Below are positions 7,569-16,502 of a stretch of 64,000 nt of DNA, one piece after another (the first letter of the stretch is position 1; each line of letters starts with the position of its first letter). The translations under genes and the position numbers were made by a program. Source of the DNA: UBA11475 sp045655805. GTDB lineage: Bacteria; Bacillota; Clostridia; Christensenellales; Borkfalkiaceae. The stretch spans positions 1 through 64,000 of the forward strand of contig JAZOPZ010000003.1 of assembly GCA_045655805.1 (NCBI GenBank), read 5' to 3'. The notes under the pieces are model-generated. The model saw nothing but the letters and a program-made list of their open reading frames with translations. It searched no databases and had not been told where the DNA came from.

Positions 7569-7589
7569 TTGAAAATTAAAATTTTATTT

Positions 7590-7625
7590 GGCGCATCTGT
7601 TTTTAGCGGATGCGCCTATTTTTTT
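7590..7625 (+). terminator. Intrinsic terminator of the transporter gene
   Basis: The 8-bp GC-rich stem GGCGCATC/GATGCGCC (7590-7597 with 7609-7616) is followed by a T run. Confidence 0.85.
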
Positions 7626-7630
7626 GCAAT

Positions 7631-7656
7631 AAAAACCACCCGTTTGGCGGGTGGTT
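7631..7656 (-). terminator. Intrinsic terminator of the leftward glycosidase gene
   Basis: The 9-bp stem AACCACCCG/CGGGTGGTT is followed, on the minus strand, by five T. It lies immediately after the stop of the glycosidase at 7668. Confidence 0.8.
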
Positions 7657-7667
7657 TAAAAGTTTTA

Positions 7668-9623
7668 TTATTTGTTTAATATGGTTTGGTCAATTTTCTT
7701 GCACCAAAGTTTCCAAGAATCAAGGCTAATAGGGTTTTTGCCTGTTACAAAATGATTGTACGACGTTTGTCCATTTTCATTCCATTCTATAATAAGTAGA
7801 GTAGGTTTTTTAGGTTCAGGAATGCGTTGTAGTAATCGTGAACAGTTTTTCAATTCGTCATATTCGCCACAAGCAATAATGCGTTCATTATTATTTTCGT
7901 CCACAGCGATAACACGATAACTGCCTGTATGTCGGTCAATTGTATTATTTGCTGAATACAATGCAATTTCACCGTCAAGTTCGTATCTAACTACCATTAA
8001 GGCAAACGGTTGTTGAGATTGTTTTATCCAATAGTACGGCATTTTTTTGCAACCGTCACTATCTATTACTGAATAGTTAAAAAGCATTTGGCACATATCC
8101 GCAAGTGACCACCACAAAACACCTGTCTTATTTGGTCTATCAATACGGCAAAATTCAATAACTTCTTTATATACCGAAGAACATATTATGTTTACGCCAA
8201 AACTAAAATCTTTCCATTCGTCAAGAGAAAACTCACGATCAAACCATAAAGAACACAACTCACGGCTAACTTGCACCCAACTTTGTAGATAAGAGTCAGT
8301 TTGGTGATGTTGAAGATTTCTTTTGCTAGCAGGGAAGTCTTCGTTCCAGAAACGCGCTAATCTTGGATACTCTCTTGTAAAAATTTCTTCATTGTCAGTT
8401 ACTGCGCAGGTGTAGTACGGTCCAGTTTCGCCAAGAAAACGACTTTTACTTTCACGAAGTACTTGTGGAAGTGTAGGTACAGGTGTGTAAAGATGTTGTT
8501 CACACATATGTTCGGACACGTTTTTAGGATTTCTTGCTTTCCAATCTTCAACGTCAGGGGCGTGGCGTTCTTTCCAATTTTTGTCAGAAATATAAGGCGA
8601 ACTTTCAACGTATTTTCGGAATGGGTCAAAACGAAGTACCGTCTCGCGAAGAACTTCACGGCTTATTTTATTATCTGATGGAAGAATAGAGGTTTCAGAG
8701 TGGTTCCAATGTAAAAATTTGTCGTCTTCGTTATCACCACACCAAACGGCAAGCGAAACGTGGTTTCTAAGGCTTTCAATAATAACTCTTGCTTCATTTG
8801 CTACTGCGTCACAATACGATTTGTCATGCGTAGGGTATTCACCTGCAAACATAAAGTCTTGCCAAACCATTATGCCGTTTTCGTCACACCAATTAAAGAA
8901 TTTATCGTTTTCATAAAAGCCACCACCCCAAATGCGTATCATATTGCATTCAAGGTCGCGTGCCATTTCAAGAAACGGAATAACTTTTTCGCCTGCTTTG
9001 GCAGGGATAAAATGGGTAGGTTTCCAGTTTGTACCCATTAGGTAACAAGGCTCGTTGTTTACAACAAATTTAAACTCACCTTTGCCGTTTTGCGTAATTC
9101 CCTCGTCACGGTCAAGTCTAATACGGCTTAAACCACATTTTGATTGCCATGAGCAGAGTGTTTCACCATCTTTTTTGAATTTTAACTCTATATCACATAG
9201 ATTTGCCTCACCAAATCCGCGTGGCCACCATAACGGAGTTTCATTTCTTGGAAGTGTAAAGTTGACTTTTCCGCCCACAAAATGTACTTTCATATCACCG
9301 CTAGCAAGTTCTTTGCCACCAAAAGAGAGTTTCCATTCAAAAGTGCATCCACGTGTGTCAGGGAGATTGGATCGTACGTTCCACATAAAGCCCGCCCAAA
9401 CAAACTCGTCGGTAACACGCTCCGTATAAAGATAAACATCTTCAAATCTATTTGGAGGGAGATATTCAAGATAAACGGGGCGCCAAATACCTACCGTAAG
9501 TAGTCTTGGGGCATTATCCCAACCCCAATGGTGGCGCGCTTTACGTAAAAACGTTTGACCACTTAAAATAGTTGTTCCACGTCCCATAGACATTGGGTCG
9601 TGGTCATTTTCGCGCGCCCACAA
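7668..9623 (-). pseudogene. GH2 beta-mannosidase lacking its N-terminal domain
   Basis: Intact family members of about 820-870 residues release mannose from beta-mannosides. Here the frame encodes 651 residues from a TTG. It is open upstream to 9668 and reads NVLEVVFRSPLLWARENDHDP, homologous to the end of the first sugar-binding domain, so roughly the first 110-130 residues are missing. What remains is well preserved: HHWGWDNAPRLLTVGIWRPVYLE, RIWGGGFYE, the acid/base Glu in VWCGDNE (about residue 299) and the likely nucleophile Glu in FLGETGPY (about 399). No Shine-Dalgarno precedes the TTG. The upstream DNA is instead the promoter of the divergent gene, so I call it a 5'-truncated, probably inactive gene. 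Confidence 0.72.
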
Positions 9624-9655
9624 AAGTGGACTACGAAAAACAACTTCTAGAACGT

Positions 9656-9684
9656 TTGAAAAATAAAATTAAATGGTATATAAT
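9656..9684 (+). promoter_or_regulatory. Promoter of the sugar isomerase-like gene
   Basis: TTGAAA (9656-9661) and TATAAT (9679-9684) are separated by 17 bp. The promoter begins exactly where homology of the divergent mannosidase fragment ends. Confidence 0.75.
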
Positions 9685-9704
9685 TTTTTCATAAGGAGAT
9701 TGTT

Positions 9705-10642
9705 ATGGAAATTTGTATGCAAGTCGGAGGGCTTTTAGAGCGCTACGGCATGGAAAAAACTTGTGAAATGATAGCGGACGCAGGATTTACTGCCGTTGAA
9801 CTTAAATTTGACCACGCGTGGAATAACGGCAACGTTAGTAAAGGTATTTTGCCAACTAAAAATATCTTTGAAAGCCCTATTGAAGACATCATAGAATTTT
9901 ATAAAAACGATTTAGAAATCTTAAAAAATACAACTTAAAACCGTTGCAAGCGCACGCGCCATTTCCTGCGTACGTTTTCGATTATCCTAATATTTTAGAT
10001 TATGCAATAAGTACCTACAAAAAGTGTATTGAATATTGTAACGTTATAGGCGTAAAAAACTTGGTAGTGCACGGTATTTCTCGCCCTCGTGGATGCGAAC
10101 TTTCTTATGAGCAAATCCACGACCTTAATATAAAACTTTACTCTTCACTAATTGATACTCTTAAAGGGACTTCGGTAACCGTCTGTCTTGAAAATTTATT
10201 TGTTCATTGTGGTGGCAATGATTATATAGAAGGCATTTGCTCCGACCCTTACGAGGCTGTTGATTATATTGATACGCTTAATAAAATGTGTGGGGAAGAA
10301 CATTTTGGTCTTTGTCTTGATACTGGGCACTTAAATTTAATTCGTGGTGAATTCCGTCAATACGTATCAATTTTGGGTAACCGTATAAAATGTACGCACA
10401 TTAACGACAATTACGGGACTTCGCAAGATTTACACGTTATGCCATATTTTGGCAGGGGAGACCAACGCCCAATGCTTGAAGGTCTTAAATCTATCGGTTA
10501 CGATGGCCCTATAAATTTTGAAACTCTCGCATGGTCAAATAAGCCAACGCAAGTTTCGGATGCGTTGATTGAATTTATGGGTATTACAGGTAAGTATTTT
10601 GAAAAAGCCATAAAAGGCGAATGCGAAATATGGCATAAATAA
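9705..10642 (+). pseudogene. Sugar phosphate isomerase/epimerase (TIM barrel), frameshifted
   Basis: Two consecutive frames encode one xylose isomerase-like TIM-barrel protein of about 310 residues. The first (9705-9938) gives MEICMQVGGLLERYGM...FTAVELKF and stops. The second continues from about 9924 as YNLKPLQAHAPFPAYV and runs to 10642 with NLVVHG, CLENLF, LCLDTGHLNL and CTHINDN, the metal-site strands of this family. The break lies in CTTAAAAAAT, where one missing A would explain it. Substrate is unknown. AAGGAG before the ATG and a good promoter suggest it was recently functional. A sequencing error or programmed -1 slippage on A-AAA-AAT cannot be excluded. Confidence 0.7.
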
Positions 10643-10651
10643 ACTTTAACT

Positions 10652-10677
10652 AAAAAACTCCCGTGCGGGAGTTTTTT
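10652..10677 (+). terminator. Intrinsic terminator
   Basis: AACTCCCG/CGGGAGTT inverted repeat flanked by A and T runs directly after the isomerase-like gene. The A-rich left side means it could also act on the other strand. Confidence 0.8.
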
Positions 10678-10694
10678 AAAAAGTGGAATTTTTC

Positions 10695-10723
10695 TTGCTT
10701 TTATAAAATATTTAGTGTATAAT
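10695..10723 (+). promoter_or_regulatory. Promoter of the ABC-F gene
   Basis: TTGCTT (10695-10700) and TATAAT (10718-10723) are separated by 17 bp. Confidence 0.7.
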
Positions 10724-10760
10724 TGAATAGTTAAAATACTAAATGTAGTTGGAGATAGAA

Positions 10761-12347
10761 ATGTTACAAGTAAACAACGTAGCGCTTTGGTTTGGTTCTA
10801 AAAAGTTGTTTGAAGATGTTAACTTAAAGTTTACAAAGGGTAATTGTTATGGTATTATCGGCGCAAACGGTGCAGGTAAGTCAACCTTTTTAAATGTTTT
10901 ATCGGGTGAAATTGAGCCTAATAAAGGTGACGTTACTTTAGACAAAAACGAAAGGATGTCTGTTTTAATGCAAAACCAAAACGCATATGATCACGAAACG
11001 GTTATTAGAACGGTTATGTACGGTCATAAGCGCCTTATGCAAATTAATGACGAAAAGGAGGCTCTTTATAATAAACTTGACTTTTCGGAGGCTGACGGCG
11101 TAAAAGCGTCTGAACTTGAAACTGAATTTGCTGAACTTGGTGGTTGGGAGGCGGAAAGCGAGGCTGAAAAACTCTTAAACGCTCTTGAAATACCATCGGA
11201 ATATTTTTATTCACCTATGTCCGAAATGGATGCAAAATTAAAGGTTAAAATCTTGCTTGCACAAGCGCTTTTTGGTAATCCTGACGTTCTTATTTTGGAC
11301 GAACCTACCAACAACCTTGACATTAAAACGATTAAGTGGCTTGAAAATTACCTTATTAATTTTGAAAATACTGTTATCGTCGTATCTCACAATCGTTACT
11401 TTTTAAACAAAGTTTGTACTTATATTTGTGACGTTGACTATGGTAAAATCAATCTTTATTTTGGCAACTACGATTTTTGGTATCATACTTCTCAACTTTT
11501 AGCCCGTCAAGCAAAAGAACAAAATAAGAAGATGGAACAACGCGCTAAAGAACTTCAAGACTTTATCGCAAGGTTCGCTGCAAACGCGTCAAAATCAAAA
11601 CAAGCAACTTCTAGAAAGAAAGAACTTGAAAAAATCACCTTAAACGATATTAAGCCATCGCTTCGTAAATATCCGTTCGTTGACTTTAAGTACGAAAGGG
11701 AAATAGGCAACGACATACTCTTTGTTGAGGGATTAACTAAAAAAGGTTATTTTGAAGACTTATCGTTTATCGTTGCTAAAGATGAAAAAATCGGCTTAAT
11801 AAGTGATAACAGTAAAGTTACCACTATGCTTTTTGATATTTTAACGGGGAAGGAAGAACCTGACGCAGGCTCGTTTAGATGGGGTAGCACTATTAAAACA
11901 ACCTATCTTCCAATAAATAATTCAGAATTTTTTGACGGCGTAACCCTTAACTTAATAGAGTGGCTTTCACAATATTCTTACGACCAATACGAAGAATTCG
12001 TTCGTGGGTGGCTTGGTAGAATGCTTTTCTCTGCTGATGAAGTTTTTAAGCAAGTTAAAGTTTTGTCTGGGGGTGAAAAGGTTAGATGTATGCTTTCGAA
12101 AATGATGCTTGAAGCAGGCAATTTTATGATTATGGACGAACCTACTAACCACTTGGATTTAGAGTCTATAACCTCGCTTAACGAAGGTTTGAAAAGATTT
12201 AAGGGCTGTATGATGTTTACTTCACACGACCAAGAACTTATGAATACCGTTGCAAATAGAATTATTGAAATAAACGGTACTAAAACTTTCGATAAATTAG
12301 TTACTTACGATGAATATTTAGCAATCAAACATAATCTTGAAATTTAA
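10761..12347 (+). CDS. ABC-F family ATPase, YkpA/YbiT type
   Basis: This soluble 528-residue protein has two ABC domains and no membrane segment. ABC-F proteins act on the ribosome. It follows B. subtilis YkpA closely in sequence pattern (FTKGNCYGIIGANGAGKSTFLNVLSGEIEP, INLYFGNYDFWY, the linker with NASKSKQATSRKKELEKI). Domain 1 has Walker A GANGAGKST at 34-42 and Walker B VLILDEPTNNLD, but its signature is eroded to MDAKLKVK. Domain 2 has an eroded Walker A (SDNSKVTT) but intact LSGGEKVR and MIMDEPTNHLD. GGAG at 10751-10754 serves the ATG at 10761. The in-frame TTG at 10749 is upstream of that site and unlikely. Confidence 0.88.
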   Translation: MLQVNNVALWFGSKKLFEDVNLKFTKGNCYGIIGANGAGKSTFLNVLSGEIEPNKGDVTLDKNERMSVLMQNQNAYDHETVIRTVMYGHKRLMQINDEKEALYNKLDFSEADGVKASELETEFAELGGWEAESEAEKLLNALEIPSEYFYSPMSEMDAKLKVKILLAQALFGNPDVLILDEPTNNLDIKTIKWLENYLINFENTVIVVSHNRYFLNKVCTYICDVDYGKINLYFGNYDFWYHTSQLLARQAKEQNKKMEQRAKELQDFIARFAANASKSKQATSRKKELEKITLNDIKPSLRKYPFVDFKYEREIGNDILFVEGLTKKGYFEDLSFIVAKDEKIGLISDNSKVTTMLFDILTGKEEPDAGSFRWGSTIKTTYLPINNSEFFDGVTLNLIEWLSQYSYDQYEEFVRGWLGRMLFSADEVFKQVKVLSGGEKVRCMLSKMMLEAGNFMIMDEPTNHLDLESITSLNEGLKRFKGCMMFTSHDQELMNTVANRIIEINGTKTFDKLVTYDEYLAIKHNLEI

Positions 12348-12388
12348 TCGTTTTACTTATTAAAAATTAAAAGGAGGTGTGCAATATT

Positions 12389-13054
12389 ATGGAGAAAATA
12401 ATTTCATACATAGCGGTTTTTTTGGCTCTTATGGTCGTTTTACCTATTCACGAATTTGCACACGCCTTCGTTGCTGAAAGATGTGGGGATAATACTCCAC
12501 GAAGTTTTGGAAGATTGACGCTAAACCCACTTGCTCACGTTGACGTGTATGGATTAGTAGCGCTCGTTTTGGTTCATTTTGGGTGGGGAAAACCTGTTCC
12601 TGTAAACCCTTACAATTTTAGGCGCAAAAAATTGGGTAGCGTTCTCGTGTCAATAGCAGGTGTCGTTGCTAACTATTTGTTAGCGTTTATAACTGTTCCG
12701 CTAGTTTTTTTACTGTTTCGCGTTATAATACCTGATTTTGGTTATTTTGACGATTTATTAGTACTTACCATTTTATATATACCAGAATTATGCTTAACGT
12801 TTTTTGTCTTTAATTTATTGCCTATTTATCCACTTGACGGTTTTAAGTTGTTCGAAACGTTAAATGGTGGCAAAGGTAAAATTTATCGTTTTTTGCGTGA
12901 TAACGGACATTATATACTTTTAGGGCTTATATTTTTAGGTATTATTGCTGATAACGCAGGTATTTATCAGTTAGATATTTTAGGAATGTACGTTAGTTGG
13001 GCGTCGAATATAATTTCCAAACCCATTTACGCTTTTTGGGGGTTGATTTTTTAA
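12389..13054 (+). CDS. Site-2 protease family (M50) membrane metalloprotease
   Basis: A membrane protein of 221 residues, mostly hydrophobic. The zinc site HEFAHAF is in the first transmembrane region (about residues 21-27), and the third ligand motif PIYPLDGFKL is in the C-terminal half. This matches the short M50 subfamily related to YwhC, which lies next to scpA in many Bacillota. AGGAGG at 12372-12377 favours the ATG at 12389 over the GTG at 12377, which overlaps that site. The stop overlaps the scpA start by one base (TAATG), so translation is coupled. The substrate is unknown. Confidence 0.88.
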   Translation: MEKIISYIAVFLALMVVLPIHEFAHAFVAERCGDNTPRSFGRLTLNPLAHVDVYGLVALVLVHFGWGKPVPVNPYNFRRKKLGSVLVSIAGVVANYLLAFITVPLVFLLFRVIIPDFGYFDDLLVLTILYIPELCLTFFVFNLLPIYPLDGFKLFETLNGGKGKIYRFLRDNGHYILLGLIFLGIIADNAGIYQLDILGMYVSWASNIISKPIYAFWGLIF

Positions 13055-13815
13055 TGGCTGAATTTGAATCAATTGTTGATTACAATACCGTGCTCGACGA
13101 TTTTGAGGGGCCTTTGGACCTTCTGCTTTTTCTTGTGAAAAAAGAGAAAATTGAAATAAAAAACATTCTCGTTTCAAGCGTAACAGAACAGTTTGTTGAG
13201 TACGTTGAAAACATGCCTAAAGTCGAAGTTGACAAGGTTGGGGAATATCTTACTTACGCTGCAAAATTAGTCGAATTAAAATCTAACGCCCTATTGCCTG
13301 TTCCTGACGAAGAACTTACTCAAGAGGGAGAAGAACTTATTCGTAACGTAGAAGAATATAAGCTTTATAAAGAGGCTATCGTAAAACTTAAAGAGCGTGA
13401 AAACGTCGATAGATTTTATAAAGAACCTGACAAAACGGTTGGTGAAACCAAAGTTGTTTATTCTGAATTTAACGTTGATGCTTTAATTAAGGCGTATTTT
13501 AAGTTGATGATGCGTGTTGAAGAAAAACGCTTTAACGAAATTGATAAAAAAGAAATCCCAAAAGAAGTTTTTAGTGTTAAAGATAAAGTTGATTATATAC
13601 GCTCGGTATTATTAGACCGTGGGTTCGTAAGTTTTTTTGAGTTATTTAGCGCTAAAGTTTCTAGAACGGAACTTATTACCACTTTTCAAGCAACGCTTGA
13701 ACTTTTAACAAGGCAATATATTAGAGTTGAACAAAACGAATTGTTCGGCGACATAACACTTATTTTAAGGGAAGACAGAAATGAAGAAATTGGAGAGATT
13801 GACGAGTATAATTGA
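13054..13815 (+). CDS. scpA: Segregation and condensation protein A
   Basis: This kleisin subunit of the Smc-ScpAB condensin organises and segregates the chromosome. The 253-residue protein has the N-terminal FEGPLDLLLFLVKKEKIEIKNI signature, then VGEYLTYAAKLVELKSNALLP, an acidic middle, and a C-terminal winged-helix part (SFFELFSAKVSRTELITTFQATLELLTRQ) that contacts the Smc head. The ATG at 13054 overlaps the M50 stop, with GGGGG upstream. The 3' end overlaps scpB by 35 bases, so the two are co-translated. Confidence 0.95.
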   Translation: MAEFESIVDYNTVLDDFEGPLDLLLFLVKKEKIEIKNILVSSVTEQFVEYVENMPKVEVDKVGEYLTYAAKLVELKSNALLPVPDEELTQEGEELIRNVEEYKLYKEAIVKLKERENVDRFYKEPDKTVGETKVVYSEFNVDALIKAYFKLMMRVEEKRFNEIDKKEIPKEVFSVKDKVDYIRSVLLDRGFVSFFELFSAKVSRTELITTFQATLELLTRQYIRVEQNELFGDITLILREDRNEEIGEIDEYN

Positions 13816-14488
13816 GGCAGTAGTCTTTTTAGCAGGCACACCTGTTGCCATTAAAGACCTTATGGAAAAACTTGATGTTTCAGAAGGTATGGTAATGGAT
13901 TCTGTTAAAGAATTACAAGCAAAATACAATAATAATTCGGGCTTACAATTGATGGTTTTTAATAAAAAACTACAGTTTGCAACTAATCCTGAATATTCTG
14001 AAGAAATTTACGGCGTACTTAATCCGATAAAAGAAAAAGAACTTTCACGCAGTTTGTTGGAAGTTGCCGCGATTATCGCGTATAAACAGCCAGTTACTCG
14101 TATTGACCTTGAAGAAATTAGAGGCAACAGTGAATACGCCGTTCAAAAACTTCTTGAACTAAAGATGATTGAACCCGTTGGTAGAAAAGAGGCGGTTGGT
14201 AGACCCGTTCTCTTTGGTACGACTGATGAATTTCTAAAAAGATTTGAAATAAGTAGCCTTGACGAGTTGCCTAACCACGAAGAACTTTTAGAAAAAATTA
14301 AAGAACTTCGCGGGGATAGGGAAGAGGGCGAATATCTTTATAAAAAACCTGAACTTTCTGAAGAAGTTGCCGTTACCGAAGTCCCTAATAAAGACAAGGA
14401 AAACGAGGTTGAAATTCCATCTTTAGAAGATGAAGAAATTCCTGACTTTTTGCAAGGTGAAGACCTTTCTTCCGTAACAGGTGAATAA
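13781..14488 (+). CDS. scpB: Segregation and condensation protein B
   Basis: ScpB dimerises and binds ScpA in the Smc complex. The 235-residue protein has two winged-helix domains: IIEAVVFLAGTPVAIKDLMEKL at the start, then LLEVAAIIAYKQPVTRIDLEEIRG, YAVQKLLELKMIEPVGRKEAVGRPVLFGTT and DEFLKRFEI. A poorly conserved acidic tail of about 50 residues follows. GGAG/AAGGGAAG within scpA provides the ribosome site. Confidence 0.95.
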   Translation: MKKLERLTSIIEAVVFLAGTPVAIKDLMEKLDVSEGMVMDSVKELQAKYNNNSGLQLMVFNKKLQFATNPEYSEEIYGVLNPIKEKELSRSLLEVAAIIAYKQPVTRIDLEEIRGNSEYAVQKLLELKMIEPVGRKEAVGRPVLFGTTDEFLKRFEISSLDELPNHEELLEKIKELRGDREEGEYLYKKPELSEEVAVTEVPNKDKENEVEIPSLEDEEIPDFLQGEDLSSVTGE

Positions 14489-14516
14489 TCTATAAATTAA
14501 CGCAAAAAATAATAGT

Positions 14517-15074
14517 ATGACGCTCGTATACCTGTCTGCTATTATTTTTTTTATGCTCTATTTTCCATTAAAAACCATAGGCTACGGTTATTTTGATTTT
14601 GTCAAAAAAAGTTATTCTTTCGGCGTGTTTTTATTCGGATTAAAGTTAATTAGTGGGTATGTGATTTTTGAGAAAAATTCGGTTGATTTTTATGTGGGAA
14701 AGAATACGATAAAAAGAGTTTTATATGCTGAATTTTTAGATTTTAAAAAAGAATTTGAACCACTAAAAGGGTACTGGCTAAAAGACTTAATTTTAATAGC
14801 AGAGTTTGGTGAAAATAGTTTAGAAAAACCTATAAAAACAGCAATTGTTACAAGTGCAATTGGCGAAGTGTTTTTCAGACTATTTTCTAATAAATTATAC
14901 GGTGCTAAATTTGGCGCTGACTACCTTGTTAGGGCTGATAAAAGAAGTTGTAATTTTAATGTAAAAATAGGTGTTTTATTCAACTTATTTACAGTAATTA
15001 TTTCGCTTTTAAAAGTATTGTTGGAGAAGGTTGTAAAATGGGGAAAGAACAAACTCGAAAAATCTCGGATTTAA
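14517..15074 (+). CDS. DUF2953-like membrane-associated protein (YtfI-like)
   Basis: A 185-residue protein with an N-terminal hydrophobic segment, a central mixed part and a C-terminal hydrophobic stretch (VLFNLFTVIISLLKVLLEKVV) before a basic tail. Sequence alone identifies it weakly. Position between scpB and ytfJ is where B. subtilis and many Clostridia carry the DUF2953 gene ytfI, and a short hydrophobic N-terminus followed by a beta-rich domain suits that family. No clear Shine-Dalgarno precedes the ATG. It overlaps ytfJ by 37 bases. Function unknown, possibly sporulation-related through its neighbour. Confidence 0.55.
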   Translation: MTLVYLSAIIFFMLYFPLKTIGYGYFDFVKKSYSFGVFLFGLKLISGYVIFEKNSVDFYVGKNTIKRVLYAEFLDFKKEFEPLKGYWLKDLILIAEFGENSLEKPIKTAIVTSAIGEVFFRLFSNKLYGAKFGADYLVRADKRSCNFNVKIGVLFNLFTVIISLLKVLLEKVVKWGKNKLEKSRI

Positions 15075-15421
15075 TTGAAATTGCTATGAAAAATTTAACC
15101 GAAATGGTGGATGTAAACACCATTATGGGTAGCGCCGTAAAGGCTGACGACGGCAGTTATATAATACCTGTTTCAAAGGTTACCGTAGCATTTTTGACAG
15201 GTGGTGGTGAATATGGCAAAATTAGAATTTTTGGAAACGACGGACCACCTTTTGCAGGCGGTAGTGGTGCAATAGTTTCCATGCGACCTAAGGGTTTTTT
15301 ACTTAAAGATAAAGAGGGACAATATAAGATGATTTCAACCGATAAAGAGCCTCTTGACATGCTTGTTGATATGGTTGAAAAATTTGTGGAAAAATCAGGT
15401 GAAAGTTATGAAAAACCGTAG
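15038..15421 (+). CDS. ytfJ: Sporulation protein GerW/YtfJ
   Basis: A 127-residue GerW-family protein, in B. subtilis a forespore protein needed for normal germination. Visible landmarks are MVDVNTIMGSAV near the N-terminus, IPVSKVTVAFLTGGGEYG in the middle and the glycine-rich FAGGSGAIVSMRPKGFLL motif. GGAGAAGG about ten bases upstream serves the ATG inside the preceding gene. The end overlaps the D-Ala-D-Ala carboxypeptidase by 14 bases, so these two are translated together. Confidence 0.9.
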   Translation: MGKEQTRKISDLIEIAMKNLTEMVDVNTIMGSAVKADDGSYIIPVSKVTVAFLTGGGEYGKIRIFGNDGPPFAGGSGAIVSMRPKGFLLKDKEGQYKMISTDKEPLDMLVDMVEKFVEKSGESYEKP

Positions 15422-16484
15422 CATAGTTTTAATGCTTATACTAGTTGTTTTTTGTGGCGTTTTTTTAACACCGCGTAAACCTGTAAAAGCAAGTGCTAAT
15501 ACGGGGACTTCCGTTATAGCGATGGAAGTATCAACCAATAGAGTTTTAACCGGTACGGCTATACACGAAAAGCGTTATATGGCAAGCACCACTAAAATTT
15601 TAACAGCGATAGTCATTATTGAAAATTGTAATCTAGACGAAATAGTAACAGTTACTCAAAAAACAGTTGGGGTTGAAGGGTCTAGTATTTACTTAAAAGC
15701 CGGTGAAAAAATTTCCGTTAGACACCTTTTGTACGGACTAATGCTTCGGTCTGGTAACGATTGCGCCGAAACTTTAGCGGTGCATTGTTCGGGTAGTATA
15801 TCAGCGTTCGCCGATCTTATGAATAAAACGGCTGAAAAAATAGGGGCAACCGAAAGCAACTTTGTAAATCCACACGGCTTGCACGACGATAATCATTATA
15901 CAACTGCTTACGATTTAGCGCTTATTTCTTGCTATGCACTTAAAAATGAAGAGTTTGCAAAAATAGTTTCAACTAAAAAAATCACCGTGCCAAAAAGTAC
16001 TCAAGATTACGATAGAGTATTAATAAATAAAAATAAAATGTTGAGTCTTTACGACGGCGCAAACGGTATAAAAACGGGGTACACCAAGAAGGCTGGTAGG
16101 TGTTTAGTTTCTTCAGCAAAAAGAAACGGTATGCAGGTCGTAACCGTCGTGCTTAATTACGGTGCTATGTGGGATAAATCGTGTGAACTTTTGGATTACA
16201 CTTTTGATAATTTTTCGCTAAAAAAAGTTATTGAAAGCGATCACATACTGGACTTTGCAAGCATTGATAGCGAATCCGTTGAAAAGTGTGGTTTGGTAAC
16301 TGATAAAGATATAATTTTACCACTTACAAAAAAGGAATTTGAAAATCTTAAAATAGAATGCGAATATCCTAAAATATTAAAAAAACCCTTTGAAAAAGGG
16401 CAAAAAGTGGGGCAAATAAAAATTTATGCTTTAAATAACTTGATTTTTTCGCAAGAAATCTATACTATAATAGGGATGAATTAA
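15408..16484 (+). CDS. dacF: D-alanyl-D-alanine carboxypeptidase (DacF type)
   Basis: This low-molecular-weight penicillin-binding protein trims the terminal D-Ala of peptidoglycan stems. It has an N-terminal signal peptide (MKNRSIVLMLILVVFCGVF). The S11 motifs follow: active-site STTK near residue 60, SGND near 118 and KTGY near 220, with a C-terminal PBP5-like beta domain. AGGTGA supports the ATG at 15408 over the upstream in-frame ATG at 15354. Following ytfJ, it fits a role in spore cortex structure as described for DacF, but a vegetative DacA role is possible. Confidence 0.88.
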   Translation: MKNRSIVLMLILVVFCGVFLTPRKPVKASANTGTSVIAMEVSTNRVLTGTAIHEKRYMASTTKILTAIVIIENCNLDEIVTVTQKTVGVEGSSIYLKAGEKISVRHLLYGLMLRSGNDCAETLAVHCSGSISAFADLMNKTAEKIGATESNFVNPHGLHDDNHYTTAYDLALISCYALKNEEFAKIVSTKKITVPKSTQDYDRVLINKNKMLSLYDGANGIKTGYTKKAGRCLVSSAKRNGMQVVTVVLNYGAMWDKSCELLDYTFDNFSLKKVIESDHILDFASIDSESVEKCGLVTDKDIILPLTKKEFENLKIECEYPKILKKPFEKGQKVGQIKIYALNNLIFSQEIYTIIGMN

Positions 16485-16502
16485 AATTAAAGGAATTCCA
16501 TT

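Noticed and set aside
10749..10760. TTG start for the ABC-F gene
   Set aside because: The Shine-Dalgarno lies downstream of this TTG and is correctly spaced for the ATG at 10761.
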